Origin: Streptomyces hokutonensis
GTDB lineage: Bacteria > Actinomycetota > Actinomycetes > Streptomycetales > Streptomycetaceae
Direction: 5' to 3'
NCBI RefSeq assembly: GCF_000376565.1
Contig: NZ_BARG01000053.1
Span: 62,001-126,000, forward strand
DNA: 64,000 nt
Shown: in pieces, positions 52,325-60,760 of the stretch
Numbering within the stretch: position 1 is the first letter of the stretch
Layout: the number at the start of each line of letters is the position of its first letter
Translations under genes and position numbers: made by a program
The notes under the pieces: generated by a model
What the model was told of the DNA's origin: nothing
Databases searched by the model: none
The model's input: only the letters and a program-made list of their open reading frames with translations

Positions 52325-53154
52325 GTGAGCGAGCGCAAGCCCTACGAGACCGACCTGAGCGATGAGCAGTGGGCGCTGGTCGAGCCGGTGATCACCGCGT
52401 GGAAGGCCGCGCATCCCTCGGTCAGCGGCCATCAGGGTCGGTACGAGATGCGGGAGATCGTCAACGCGCTGCTCCACCAGGGCCGTTCAGGTTGTCAGTG
52501 GGACCTACTCCCGCACGACTTCCCTCCGCCCGGCGCGGTGAAGTACTACTTCTACACCTGGCGCGACGGCGGCATCGACCAGACCATCCACGACCTGCTG
52601 CGCTGGCAGGTGCGGGAGAAGATGGGCCGGAAGGCGGACCCGAGCCTGGTGGTGCTAGACACCCAGAGCGTGCACGCCGCAGTCGGAGTGCCCGCACAGT
52701 CGACGGGACGTGATGCGGCAAAAAAAGTACCGGGCCGCAAACGCGGCCTGGCCGTTGACGTGTTGGGGCTGGTGATCGCGGTGGTCGTGGCGGCCGCCTC
52801 GGCGCACGAGAACGCCGTCAGGATTGCGTTGCTGGACAAGGTCGCCGCTGACACCGACGCCGTGGAGACGGTCCTGGTCGACCAGGGCTTCAAGAACGCG
52901 GTCGTCGCGCACGGGCAGAAGGTGGGCATCGCGGTGGAGGTCGTGGAGCGCAACCCCGCGCAGACCGGGTTCGTTACCCAGGCAAGCGGTGGGTCGTGGA
53001 GCGCGCTTTTGGGATCTTGGTGTTGTCCCGCAGACTGGTGCGCGACTACGAACACCGGCCCCGCAGTTCGGAGTCGCGAGTGTACTGGGCGATGACCGCG
53101 GTGATACTGCGCCGGCTGTCCGGGGCGACCACGCCGGCCTGGCGCACCGCATGA
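52325..53154 (+). pseudogene. IS5-family DDE transposase, split by a -1 frameshift
   Basis: From GTG 52325: an N-terminal DUF4096-like domain (YETDLSDEQWALVEPVI; GCQWDLLPHDFPP) and a DDE core (VVLDTQSVHAA; ETVLVDQGFKN). Around 52973-52984 the frame must slip back one base to continue as KRWVVERAFGILVLSRRLVR, containing the conserved Glu of the DDE triad, and reach TGA 53152-53154. Unless frameshifting is programmed there, the transposase is inactive. The final TGA overlaps the ATG of the next gene. Confidence 0.75.
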
Positions 53155-53573
53155 CCGGCGGGGAGTTGACGCTCGGCGCAGTGCTGGCGCGGCTGGAGGA
53201 GCGGGAACGCGAGATCACTGCGCAGGCCGAGACGACGCGGGAACAGATCACACAGCTGACCGCACACCTCGACGAACTCGACCGGGCCGCCGAGGAAGTC
53301 CGGATCACCCGCAAGACACTGCTGGAGCTGCCCGACCCGCGACCGCCCGCACCCCCGGCACCGAAACTGCCGGACCACCCGGCCTACCAGCAGATCATGG
53401 CCGTGTTCACCGCGGCCAGCCATCCGCTGCGGGCCCGGCAGGTCTGCGAGGCGATGGACCTGACGGTCGCACCCAACAACATCAACAACATCCGCCTCAA
53501 GCTCAAGAGGCTGACCGACCGTGGAATTCTGGCCGAGACCGAGCAGGGCCTGTTCACCCAGCCCCGGCCATAG
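53151..53573 (+). CDS. IS-borne coiled-coil/winged-helix accessory protein
   Basis: A 140-residue protein whose ATG overlaps the transposase stop (ATGA). Residues about 10-55 form a long charged helix (LARLEEREREITAQAETTRE, then QITQLTAHLDELDRAAEE) likely to be a coiled coil. A Pro-rich linker follows. Residues about 78-138 look like a winged helix (AYQQIMAVFTAASHPLRARQ; NNINNIRLKLKRLTDRGILA). It lies within the element's inverted repeats. It is not a transposase; a role in DNA binding, regulation or target choice for the element is a guess. Confidence 0.7.
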   Translation: MTGGELTLGAVLARLEEREREITAQAETTREQITQLTAHLDELDRAAEEVRITRKTLLELPDPRPPAPPAPKLPDHPAYQQIMAVFTAASHPLRARQVCEAMDLTVAPNNINNIRLKLKRLTDRGILAETEQGLFTQPRP

Positions 53574-53709
53574 CCGACCGACGTCGCTGCAACCTGCCCA
53601 CTCGCCCCGCACGAAACCAAGAATCGGGCATCAGGTCTCATACCGCCCACTGAAGCCGAATATCTACCAGCGCTGCGGTTCGTCACAGTGTCGAACATGG
53701 ACGTTCCGG

Positions 53710-54146
53710 ATGCTCAAGTGTTGGCGATCCCCGGCCTGGCCTGCGGGCGCCCGGCGGCTCGGCCTGCTGTTGCCGATCCTCGCGCTCGTGACGCTGGCGA
53801 GCGTTCCGGTGGCCACCCACGCGGGGGAGTGGCTGGAGCAGCACGTCGGCAGTGACCCGTTGGTGCGCAAGCACGCCGAACCCGGCGACGGCCTGCTCCC
53901 GTGGGCTCTCGGTCTCTTCGTTTTCTCGGCCGTCGTCTGGTGGACGACCCGCCGGTCCGCCCCCGCTGGGCTGGCGCGGCGGGGGCCTCCTGGTCGCCCT
54001 CGGCACTGGTTCGGGGCGTGGTCGTGGTTGTTTCCCTCGCTGTCGCGGTCGGCGCCGTGGTGGACGTCTACCGGATCGGCGACTCGGGCGCCAAGGCAGC
54101 CTGGCAGGACAACTACTCCAAGACGGCCACACAGAACGGCGGCTGA
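53710..54146 (+). pseudogene. DUF2231-type membrane protein remnant
   Basis: One frame gives GLLLPILALVTLASVPVATH, then EWLEQHVGSDPLVRKHAEPG and LLPWALGLFVFSAVVWW, matching the middle of DUF2231 membrane proteins. The reading then shifts near 53990 to another frame ending VVDVYRIGDSGAKAAW, the typical C-terminus. The N-terminal first helix is missing, as if lost when the adjacent IS5-like element (end 53653) arrived. Non-functional. Confidence 0.7.
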
Positions 54147-54335
54147 CGGGACAGGGCCGACGTGGCACGTGACGCCGGCCTGTCTGTTCGCGTCGTGCGG
54201 GACAGCGGCGTCGCCTCTGACGGGCTGGCGCCCGACCGCAGGTCAGAGATCTGGCCCGTCCTTCCGGGCCAGGGCCTGGCGCATGGCGCGTTGTCGCAGG
54301 CCGAGGAGGGACGGTTGGAGTGTGAGTTCGGTAGG

Positions 54336-55358
54336 TCACACCGACTGCGTTTCTCCTCTGCGGCCATCGGCGTGAGTGGGTCGAGTGCGTTCCGCGGAAC
54401 CGTTCGGGTGCAGGAGTCGGGCGAGCCAGTCGGTGCGGGTTCGGCGGGCTGCGACCGAGAGGTCCGCCTGCGGGTACAGAGCGTCGAAACCGTGGAAGCC
54501 GCCTGCCCAGACGTGGAGTTCGGCCTGGCCGCCGGCCGCCCAGATGCGGGTGGCGTAGTCGGTGTCCTCGTCACGAAAGACTTCGGCGGAACCGGCGTCG
54601 ATGTAGGTGGTCGGCAGGCCCGAGAGGTCTTCGGCCCGGGCGGGCGAGACGTAGGCGGACACCTCGTCGACGGGGAGATCGCCGAGAACGGCCTGCCAGC
54701 CGAACTCGTTCATCTCGCCGGTCCAGACACCGGGCACGCCGGTGAACTGGCGCCTGGATGTGGTGGTGTTGCGGTGGTCGAGCATGGGGCAGATCAGCAC
54801 CTGTGCGGCGATCGACGGGGCGCCGAGGTCGCGGGCCATCAGCGTGAGGCCGGCAGCGAGACCGCCGCCGGCGCTGGCGCCGGCGACGATGATCCGGGTG
54901 GGGTCGATGCCCAGTTCTTCGGAGTGTTCGGCGGTCCAGAGCAGACCTTGGTAGCAGTCGTCGACGAGGGTGGTGCCGGTGGCCTCCGGTGCGAGCCGGT
55001 AGTCCACGGAGACCACGACCGCGCCGAACTCGTCGAGCCATTCCAGCGGGATGTCGATCTGCGAGAAGCGGTCGCCCATGACCATCCCACCCCCGTGGAT
55101 CCAGTAGACGCAGGGGGCGGCCGTGGTGGTATCGGTGTTCGCGGGGCTGAAGACCGACAGGCGGATCGGGGCACCGTCCTTGGCGGCCACGCTGACCTCG
55201 CGTCGGTGGACGTTCCGGTGTGCCAGGAGCGGGTCGACGGGCGTGGAGGGGAGCTGTCGCAGGTGCGCGAGAACTTCCGGGGTGAGCTGGGACATGAGGG
55301 GCATGCCGGTCAACAGCTCGCGCAGTTCGGGGTCCAGAGCGGGACGCGCAGGGGTCAT
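54336..55358 (-). CDS. Alpha/beta hydrolase, HSL-type esterase
   Basis: A 340-residue hormone-sensitive-lipase-group esterase. Oxyanion motif HGGG at 88-91 (WIHGGGMVMGD), nucleophile Ser162 in VAGASAGGGLAAG, and the Asp/His pair near the C-terminus (DEDTDYATRIW and GGFHGFD, His near 301). It hydrolyses short-chain esters or lactones. It is downstream of the ABM-type monooxygenase gene on the same strand (93 bp gap), probably one operon read leftwards and controlled by the AraC protein at 55911. A Baeyer-Villiger-like or detoxification role is possible. Confidence 0.92.
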   Translation of the reverse strand: MTPARPALDPELRELLTGMPLMSQLTPEVLAHLRQLPSTPVDPLLAHRNVHRREVSVAAKDGAPIRLSVFSPANTDTTTAAPCVYWIHGGGMVMGDRFSQIDIPLEWLDEFGAVVVSVDYRLAPEATGTTLVDDCYQGLLWTAEHSEELGIDPTRIIVAGASAGGGLAAGLTLMARDLGAPSIAAQVLICPMLDHRNTTTSRRQFTGVPGVWTGEMNEFGWQAVLGDLPVDEVSAYVSPARAEDLSGLPTTYIDAGSAEVFRDEDTDYATRIWAAGGQAELHVWAGGFHGFDALYPQADLSVAARRTRTDWLARLLHPNGSAERTRPTHADGRRGETQSV

Positions 55359-55451
55359 GGCGTGGGCCTTTCGCGGTGTGGTGCCGGGCGGACGACAGCG
55401 TGGGCGTCCGGGCAGGTGAGGGGGTGATGGGTGGACAGGTCGGTCCGGTGT

Positions 55452-55769
55452 TCAGAAGGCGGTCTTGCCGAGGACCGGGACGTAGTCGGTGTACTCGGAC
55501 TCCTTGGCCAGCAGCCCGGTGATCTGCGCCACGATTGCCTGGGCGGCCTCACCGGCGAAGATCCGGTGGTGGTCCTCCTCGCTGGTCCAGCCCTCCGTGA
55601 CATGGATGACGTCGGGGTCGGACGCGGATCGGGAGACGAGGTAGACGACGCAGTGTTCGCTCGCGCCGGGGCTGCCCGCGTCCAGGCCGGTCAGCAGCAG
55701 GTCGACCAGTCGGCTGCCCATCCCGGGCCTGGCGGTCAGGGTAGCGTTGAAGCCGTAGTTGGCAAGCAT
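55452..55769 (-). CDS. ABM-domain (antibiotic biosynthesis monooxygenase-like) protein
   Basis: A 105-residue ferredoxin-like dimeric alpha/beta protein of the ABM family (MLANYGFNATLTARPGMGSR; VVYLVSRSASDPDVIHVTEG; WTSEEDHHRIFAGEAAQAIV). Such proteins are cofactor-free quinol monooxygenases or stress-induced partners. ATG 55769 was chosen from the family start; the same frame runs on upstream without similarity. It is the first gene of the leftward operon with the esterase and is preceded by the AraC-type site at 55852-55866. Confidence 0.9.
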   Translation of the reverse strand: MLANYGFNATLTARPGMGSRLVDLLLTGLDAGSPGASEHCVVYLVSRSASDPDVIHVTEGWTSEEDHHRIFAGEAAQAIVAQITGLLAKESEYTDYVPVLGKTAF

Positions 55770-55851
55770 GAGTTTCTCCTTGCGTGGTGGAGTGAGGTGA
55801 TTCCATTCAATGCCTCTGACCTGCTGAAACGTTAGAACGATGCTCGCGGGC

Positions 55852-55866
55852 ACTTGCACGATCCTC
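55852..55866. promoter_or_regulatory. Putative AraC binding site, copy 1
   Basis: ACTTGCACGATCCTC lies between the divergent ABM/esterase operon and the AraC gene. It is an exact inverted copy of the 15 bp at 56837-56851. Flanking CTCGCG words on both sides may belong to the site. Confidence 0.6.
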
Positions 55867-55910
55867 GCGATTTCGGGAGCGGGGTGGCGGCGAAGTGCTG
55901 CAATGGGCAC

Positions 55911-56816
55911 ATGTCCCTGGAAGAGTTGCGCACCCTGCTGGACCGGCATGCCCGGCCCGACTGGACCACCGCCATCGACGGCGTCCTGATCTCGAAGGTC
56001 GACCGGCCGGATCCGCCGGCGCCCTCCACGTCCGGCACGGTGCTCGCCGTCATCGCCCAGGGCGCCAAACGCCTCGCACTGGGCGACAGGGTCTACGAGT
56101 ACGGGCCCGGGCAGTACCTCGTCGCATCCGTCGACCTGCCCGTCACCGGGCAGTTCACCCAGGCCGATCCCGAACAGCCGGCCCTTGGCTTCGGCCTCAC
56201 CCTGGAACCGTCCGCCGTCGCCGAACTCCTGCTGCAGGCAGGTCCCGGCGACCTTCCCCGCACCGGCGGAGGCGCGCCGTCGGGGATCGCCGTCAGTGAC
56301 GCCCCGCCCGCCCTGCTCGACACGGTTGTCCGGCTGCTGCGCCTGCTCGACCAGCCCCGCGACCGGGCGGTACTGGCCCCGCTGGCCAAGCGCGAGATCC
56401 TGTGGCGGCTGATCACCGGCGAGCAGGGGGCGACGGTTCGCCAACTCGGCCTGGCCGACAGCGGCCTCAGCCATGTCTCCCGGGCCGTGCGCTGGATCCG
56501 CGAGCACTACGCGCAGCCCTTCCGGGTCGAGGACGTGGCCCGGCTGTCCGGCATGAGCGTCTCCGCCTTCTACCGCAACTTCCATGCGGTGACCGCGATG
56601 AGTCCCATCCAGTTCCAGAAACAGATCCGCCTCCAGGAGGCCCGGTTGCTGCTGGCCACCCACCCCGGAGACGTCACAGGGGTCGGGCAACGCGTCGGTT
56701 ACGACAACCCGTCGCAGTTCAGCCGCGAGTACCGCCGTCAGTTCGGTGAGCCCCCGAGCCGGGACGCGGTCCGCCTGCGGAACGTCGCGCGCACCCCCGT
56801 GGGCATCCTTCCCTGA
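55911..56816 (+). CDS. AraC-family transcriptional regulator
   Basis: A 301-residue regulator with an N-terminal AraC_N cupin-like sensor domain (GTVLAVIAQGAKRLALGDRV; YGPGQYLVASVDLPVTG) and two C-terminal helix-turn-helix motifs (FRVEDVARLSGMSVSAFYRN near 201 and VTGVGQRVGYDNPSQFSREY near 256). ATG 55911 is the family start; the frame is open further upstream. It is divergent from the ABM/esterase operon and upstream of an SDR, with identical sites in both promoters. Confidence 0.93.
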   Translation: MSLEELRTLLDRHARPDWTTAIDGVLISKVDRPDPPAPSTSGTVLAVIAQGAKRLALGDRVYEYGPGQYLVASVDLPVTGQFTQADPEQPALGFGLTLEPSAVAELLLQAGPGDLPRTGGGAPSGIAVSDAPPALLDTVVRLLRLLDQPRDRAVLAPLAKREILWRLITGEQGATVRQLGLADSGLSHVSRAVRWIREHYAQPFRVEDVARLSGMSVSAFYRNFHAVTAMSPIQFQKQIRLQEARLLLATHPGDVTGVGQRVGYDNPSQFSREYRRQFGEPPSRDAVRLRNVARTPVGILP

Positions 56817-56836
56817 GTGCAGCCGGAAGATCGGAG

Positions 56837-56851
56837 GAGGATCGTGCAAGT
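56837..56851. promoter_or_regulatory. Putative AraC binding site, copy 2
   Basis: GAGGATCGTGCAAGT is the exact reverse complement of copy 1. It lies in the 157-bp gap between the AraC stop and the SDR start at 56974. Confidence 0.6.
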
Positions 56852-56973
56852 TCGGAAGAGGATACTTCTACTATCTTTCCAGGTCAGAGCGATTAACTGG
56901 GATCAGTAGTTCTTCCGCTGGGTAGGAAAATGCCTGCTCGCCGCGGATCCCATCACGTCGCGAGGATCACAGC

Positions 56974-57723
56974 ATGAAGACAGTTCTGATCACTGGTGCC
57001 TCATCCGGATACGGGCGGGCGACCGCCCTCTACTTCCACTCGCAGGGGTGGAACGTCATCGCCACGATGCGCACACCGCGTGCGGGCCTTCTGCCCGACT
57101 CGGACCGGTTGCGCGTCGTCGAGCTCGATGTGACCAGGCCCGAGAGCATCACTGCCGCGTTCGAGGCAGCCGGGCCCATCGACGTCCTGGTCAACAACGC
57201 GGGCGTCCCGTCGATCGGCGTGTTCGAGGGCACCCCCATGACCAGGGTGCGGGACGTCTTCGAGACCAACACGTTCGGCGTGATGGCAACAACGCAGGCC
57301 GTGCTCCCCGAGTTCCGTGAGCGCGGCTCCGGCGTGGTGGTCAACGTGACCTCCAGTGTGGTGCTGGGCCACATGCCCCTCTCGGCCGTCTACAAGGCGA
57401 GCAAGATGGCCATCGAGGGATTCACCGCGTCCCTCTCGCTCGAACTCGCGCCCTTCGGCGTGCAGGCGAAGACGGTCGAGCCGGGTGCCTGCCTGACGAC
57501 GAACTTCGCCGCCAACGCGACGAACGGCGCCCCGGTGGACGAGCTGGTCCCGGCGCCCTACGCACCGTGGGCGAAGAAGACCATGGACGCCTTCACGGGT
57601 CAGGACCTGTTCACCAAGGAGAGCGACGTCGCCCAGACGGTGTGGCGCGCCGTGCACGACACGACCGGCCAGTTGCGCTTCCCGGCCGGCCCCGACGCGG
57701 TCTGGCTCGCCCAGGCGAAGTGA
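56974..57723 (+). CDS. Short-chain dehydrogenase/reductase
   Basis: A 249-residue SDR with LITGASSGYGRATALYF near residue 5, NNAGVPS near 75, VVVNVTSSVVLGHMPLSAVY with the catalytic Ser, and YKASK with Tyr/Lys. It belongs to a group of SDRs often found beside AraC_N regulators. The AraC-type site at 56837 lies 123 bp upstream. It is probably co-regulated with the esterase/ABM operon and followed by a terminator hairpin. Confidence 0.93.
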   Translation: MKTVLITGASSGYGRATALYFHSQGWNVIATMRTPRAGLLPDSDRLRVVELDVTRPESITAAFEAAGPIDVLVNNAGVPSIGVFEGTPMTRVRDVFETNTFGVMATTQAVLPEFRERGSGVVVNVTSSVVLGHMPLSAVYKASKMAIEGFTASLSLELAPFGVQAKTVEPGACLTTNFAANATNGAPVDELVPAPYAPWAKKTMDAFTGQDLFTKESDVAQTVWRAVHDTTGQLRFPAGPDAVWLAQAK

Positions 57724-57762
57724 TCGACCAGCAGGCAAAGGGACACCGCACCGATGCCGGCA

Positions 57763-57792
57763 GCCGGCCCCGGACACACGGATGGGGCCGGC
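57763..57792. terminator. Hairpin terminator after SDR
   Basis: GCCGGCCCC (57763-57771) and GGGGCCGGC (57784-57792) form a perfect 9-bp stem with a 12-nt loop. Confidence 0.6.
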
Positions 57793-57841
57793 GCGTTGTC
57801 CAGTTCCAGAACCGGCTTGGCTTTGTCGCAATCACCTCATC

Positions 57842-57889
57842 AGCGCGCTCCGGCGCCACCGTCCCACGATGGTGGCACCGGAGCGCGCT
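57842..57889. terminator. Strong terminator for the convergent ricin-type gene
   Basis: Arms of 19 bp (57842-57860 AGCGCGCTCCGGCGCCACC and 57871-57889) pair with one mismatch around a 10-nt loop. It lies 24 bp beyond the stop of the leftward gene at 57914. Confidence 0.75.
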
Positions 57890-57913
57890 GGACTGGGATG
57901 GGTGGGGCAGGTG

Positions 57914-58360
57914 TCAGAACCAGCTCTGGTTCTGACCGGAGTTGCACGACCAGGTGCGGAAGCCGGCGCTGCTGTCGTCGATACAGCGGTTGGTCGCCTG
58001 GTTCCTGAGCTCGATGGTGTTGTCGCCCCACTTGTGCACGAGCCAGCTCTGGTTGGTGCTGGAGTCACAGTTCGCGGTCTTGAACCCCTGGTCGCTGTCG
58101 TACATGCAGCGGTTGGTGAAGGCGTTCTTCAACTGCACGGTGCCGTCGGCCCACTTGTGGACGATCCAGTTCTGCGGGGTGGAGCCGTTGCAGTCCCAGG
58201 TGCGGAAGCCTGCGTTGGTGTCGTCGATGCAGCGGCTGGTCGCCTGGTTCCTGAACGTGTTCACGGCGTCGGCCGCCGAGGCCGTCGCGGCGGGCACCAG
58301 TGCGATGGCGGCGGCGGAGACGCCGAGCGCCGCGACGCGGGTCAGGACGGAGACGGACAT
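57914..58360 (-). CDS. Secreted ricin-type (beta-trefoil) repeat protein
   Basis: A 148-residue protein. The signal peptide MSVSVLTRVAALGVSAAAIA ends near residue 29 (TASA-AD). The rest is three repeats of about 38 residues, each with the pattern N-x-x-(T/S)-x-R-C-(I/M)-(D/Y)-D and G-F-(R/K)-T-x-x-C followed by Q-(N/S)-W, typical of RICIN/QxW beta-trefoil lectins. It is a stand-alone carbohydrate-binding-like domain with no attached enzyme. It probably binds a polysaccharide outside the cell. Confidence 0.85.
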   Translation of the reverse strand: MSVSVLTRVAALGVSAAAIALVPAATASAADAVNTFRNQATSRCIDDTNAGFRTWDCNGSTPQNWIVHKWADGTVQLKNAFTNRCMYDSDQGFKTANCDSSTNQSWLVHKWGDNTIELRNQATNRCIDDSSAGFRTWSCNSGQNQSWF

Positions 58361-58447
58361 GGGTGTTCCCTTCGGTGGGGTGGTGGTGCGTGCCCCGCAG
58401 CCGAGTGCGGCGGGGAGTCTGGTGCGGGAGCTCGGACCGGGGAACGG

Positions 58448-59215
58448 TCAACCGCACTGGCGGCTGACGTTGCCCTTGTCGTCGCCCTTGAGGTAGATCG
58501 CGCTGACGTAGCCGACACCGCCCGCGTTCAGGGGCAGTTCGATCCACTTGTCGTTGCTGTAGCCCTCGGCCGTGACGAGCTGGCCCGTCTTCCAGCAGTT
58601 CGCCGGGTAGCTCTCGTTGGGGTACACCGTGCTGACGACGGCGCACGAAGTGGCCGCGCAGGAGCGGACGTTGGCCTGCGCCCAGGCGGTCACGGTGGTG
58701 CCCTGCCCACCACCACCGCCGGGCGTGCAGGGCAGGTTCACCCCGCGGTCCCGCAGATACGGCATCGGGTCGATCCCGCGCACCGTGGTGGACGTGCCGA
58801 TCCTGACCCGCAGGTGCAGGTGCGGCCCCGTCGCCTCGCCCTCGCTGCCCATCAGGGCGATGCGCTGACCGGCCTGGACATGCTGACCGACGACGACGTC
58901 CCGCTGGTACATGTGCCCGTACTCGGTCACCGTGCCGTCGTCGTGCAGGATGCGGATCCACTGCCCGTAACCGCTGGCGGGACCAGAGTCGATGACCTCG
59001 CCGGCGCCCACGGCGTAGATGGGCGTGCCCTGGGCGTCGGCGATGTCGACGCCGTCGTGGCTGTCGCTGTACCCCTGGGTGATGACCCCGGCGGTCGGGC
59101 ACGAGGCGGCGAACGCGGCCGGGGCGGCCGGTGCCGCGGCGGCGGGCAGGGCCGCCGTCAGCGGCAGCAGGACGGCGGCGGCCGTGACGAGTCCGGCGTA
59201 CGGGAACAGACGCAC
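58448..59215 (-). CDS. Secreted M23 metallopeptidase with C-terminal SH3-like domain
   Basis: A 255-residue secreted protein from GTG 59215 (GGAGAGGAAG site upstream). Signal peptide to about residue 35. The M23 LytM-type domain has the zinc motif HDGVDIA near residue 53, YGHMY near 99 and GPHLHLRV near 130. A Gly-rich linker leads to an 80-residue SH3-like domain with four Cys (NVRSCAATSCAVV; YPANCWKTGQ). It would cut peptide bridges in peptidoglycan. The SH3-like domain is nearly the same as that of the divergent gene at 59379. Confidence 0.92.
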   Translation of the reverse strand: MRLFPYAGLVTAAAVLLPLTAALPAAAAPAAPAAFAASCPTAGVITQGYSDSHDGVDIADAQGTPIYAVGAGEVIDSGPASGYGQWIRILHDDGTVTEYGHMYQRDVVVGQHVQAGQRIALMGSEGEATGPHLHLRVRIGTSTTVRGIDPMPYLRDRGVNLPCTPGGGGGQGTTVTAWAQANVRSCAATSCAVVSTVYPNESYPANCWKTGQLVTAEGYSNDKWIELPLNAGGVGYVSAIYLKGDDKGNVSRQCG

Positions 59216-59378
59216 GGGGCTTCCTCTCCGGTGACTTCTGGTGGACGGCACGGAAGCTATCCGCGCCCCGTCGGCCGGCGGCATCCGGAACGTTCCGGAA
59301 TGACGCGGCGGCGCACGGGCGGATAGGGCTGTGGACCGTCAACAGCACCATTTTCCCGACCAGTTGGAGAGATGCGTC

Positions 59379-60656
59379 ATGCGATCCACCACCAGACGAC
59401 TGATACAGGGCCTGTGCGCCCTGCTGGTTCTGGGCGGGCTGCCACCGGTCGCCGCCGCTGCCGCCGACGGCCCCGGCCACGAACGCCCCGCCGCCCGGCC
59501 GGCGACCGACTGGCGCATCGATCTCGGCGCCGCGTCGGCCGACCAGCACAACACCGGCCACCGCAACAACGGCGCGCTGACCATCGCCGACCGCCGCGCC
59601 CGCACCGCGTCCGCTCCCGGCAGGGCGTTCGCCGTGTACACCGCGCCGGCCCGCAGCCTCGGACGGCAGGCCGACGCGTTCACGATCCGCCCACGGGCCC
59701 AAGTACCGGCCGGAACGCAGGTGGTGACCGAGGTGCGGGGAAGCGACCACCCCGGACGGTGGACGCAGTGGACCACCCCCGACCGCGCCGGTCGGCTGCG
59801 GCTGGCGCAGGCCGTCTCCGTCGTCCAGGTACGGCTGACCCTGCTCGGCACCCGTACCGCCGCCCCCGCGGTCTCGGCCGTCTCCGTACACGCCGACCTC
59901 GCCCAGCCCGCTCCCCGGGCACCCCGCGCGCTGACCGCGGCCTCCCCGACGTACCGGATCTTCGCCACCCGCGAGGGCCTCGCCGGACAGACCACCGCCA
60001 ACGGCCATGTCATCCAGCAGCGCGACCACTTCGTCGCGCTGCCGTCCCGGCGGATGCTCGCCTCCAACGGCGGCCACGAGTACCAGGTGCGGCTCTGCTA
60101 CCAGCGCACGGGACGCTGCGAGACCGCACCGGTCTGGGACGTCGGCCCCTGGAACACCCAGGACGACTACTGGAACCCGTCCGCGCAGCGGCAGATGTGG
60201 CGTGATCTGCCGCAGGGCACCCCCGAGGCACAGGCGGCCTACCAGTCCGGCTACAACGGCGGCCTCGACGAGTTCGGGCGCAGGGTCGCCAACCCGGCCG
60301 GCATCGACGTCGCCGACGGCACCTTCTGGGACGGCCTGGGCATGACGGACAACGACTGGGTGGACGTGACCTTCCAGCCGTCCGGCGACACCGGCGGCCA
60401 GACGAACGTCACGGCGTGGATGCAGGCCAACGTCCGCTCCTGCGCCTCCACTTCATGCGACGTGGTCAGCACGGTGTACCCGAACCAGAGCTACCCGGCG
60501 AACTGCTGGAAGACCGGCCAGGTCATCACCGACGAGGGCTACACCAGCGACAAGTGGATCGAACTCCCCCTGAACGCGGGCGGTGTCGGCTACGTCAGCG
60601 GCATCTACCTCAAGGGCGACGCGACCGGCGGAGTGACCCGCCAGTGCGGCACCTGA
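59379..60656 (+). CDS. Secreted double-psi beta-barrel-like protein with C-terminal SH3-like domain
   Basis: A 425-residue secreted protein. Signal peptide MRSTTRRLIQGLCALLVLGG to about residue 30. An N-terminal beta-rich region (VYTAPARSLGRQADAFTIRP; RWTQWTTP) is followed by a DPBB/RlpA-like middle (NGHVIQQRDHFVALPSRRML; VWDVGPWNTQDDYW; GIDVADGTFWDGLGM) and an SH3-like end (NVRSCASTSCDVVSTVYPNQ; YPANCWKTGQ). The GGAGAG site fits ATG 59379. It probably binds or remodels the cell wall. It is divergent from the M23 gene and shares its final domain. Confidence 0.85.
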   Translation: MRSTTRRLIQGLCALLVLGGLPPVAAAAADGPGHERPAARPATDWRIDLGAASADQHNTGHRNNGALTIADRRARTASAPGRAFAVYTAPARSLGRQADAFTIRPRAQVPAGTQVVTEVRGSDHPGRWTQWTTPDRAGRLRLAQAVSVVQVRLTLLGTRTAAPAVSAVSVHADLAQPAPRAPRALTAASPTYRIFATREGLAGQTTANGHVIQQRDHFVALPSRRMLASNGGHEYQVRLCYQRTGRCETAPVWDVGPWNTQDDYWNPSAQRQMWRDLPQGTPEAQAAYQSGYNGGLDEFGRRVANPAGIDVADGTFWDGLGMTDNDWVDVTFQPSGDTGGQTNVTAWMQANVRSCASTSCDVVSTVYPNQSYPANCWKTGQVITDEGYTSDKWIELPLNAGGVGYVSGIYLKGDATGGVTRQCGT

Positions 60657-60760
60657 GCCGCCCCACCCCGGCGGTCACTCCGTAACGTGCCGGAGTCCCT
60701 TCAAAGCCCCGGTACGGCACCGTCGTTGCCGCACACCGAGGCGAAGAGAGGGCGAGGGCA

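Larger units (their letters stand above)
52220..53653. mobile_element. IS5-like element carrying an accessory gene
   Basis: Inverted repeats TCAGAGGGCGGTATGTGAG (52220-52238) and CTCATACCGCCCACTGA (53637-53653) match with two differences. The 1434-bp span holds a DDE transposase (frameshifted) and a second gene coupled to its stop. No clear target duplication was seen. The right end abuts a truncated DUF2231 gene. Confidence 0.75.

Noticed and set aside
55770..56849. Upstream extension of the ABM protein to 465 residues
   Set aside because: The extension is antisense to the AraC gene and unlike any ABM protein; homology begins at ATG 55769.
58065..60077. A 670-codon minus-strand frame across three secreted-protein genes
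   Set aside because: It is an antisense/shifted frame, Arg-rich without domains, conflicting with genes that have signal peptides and conserved Cys.
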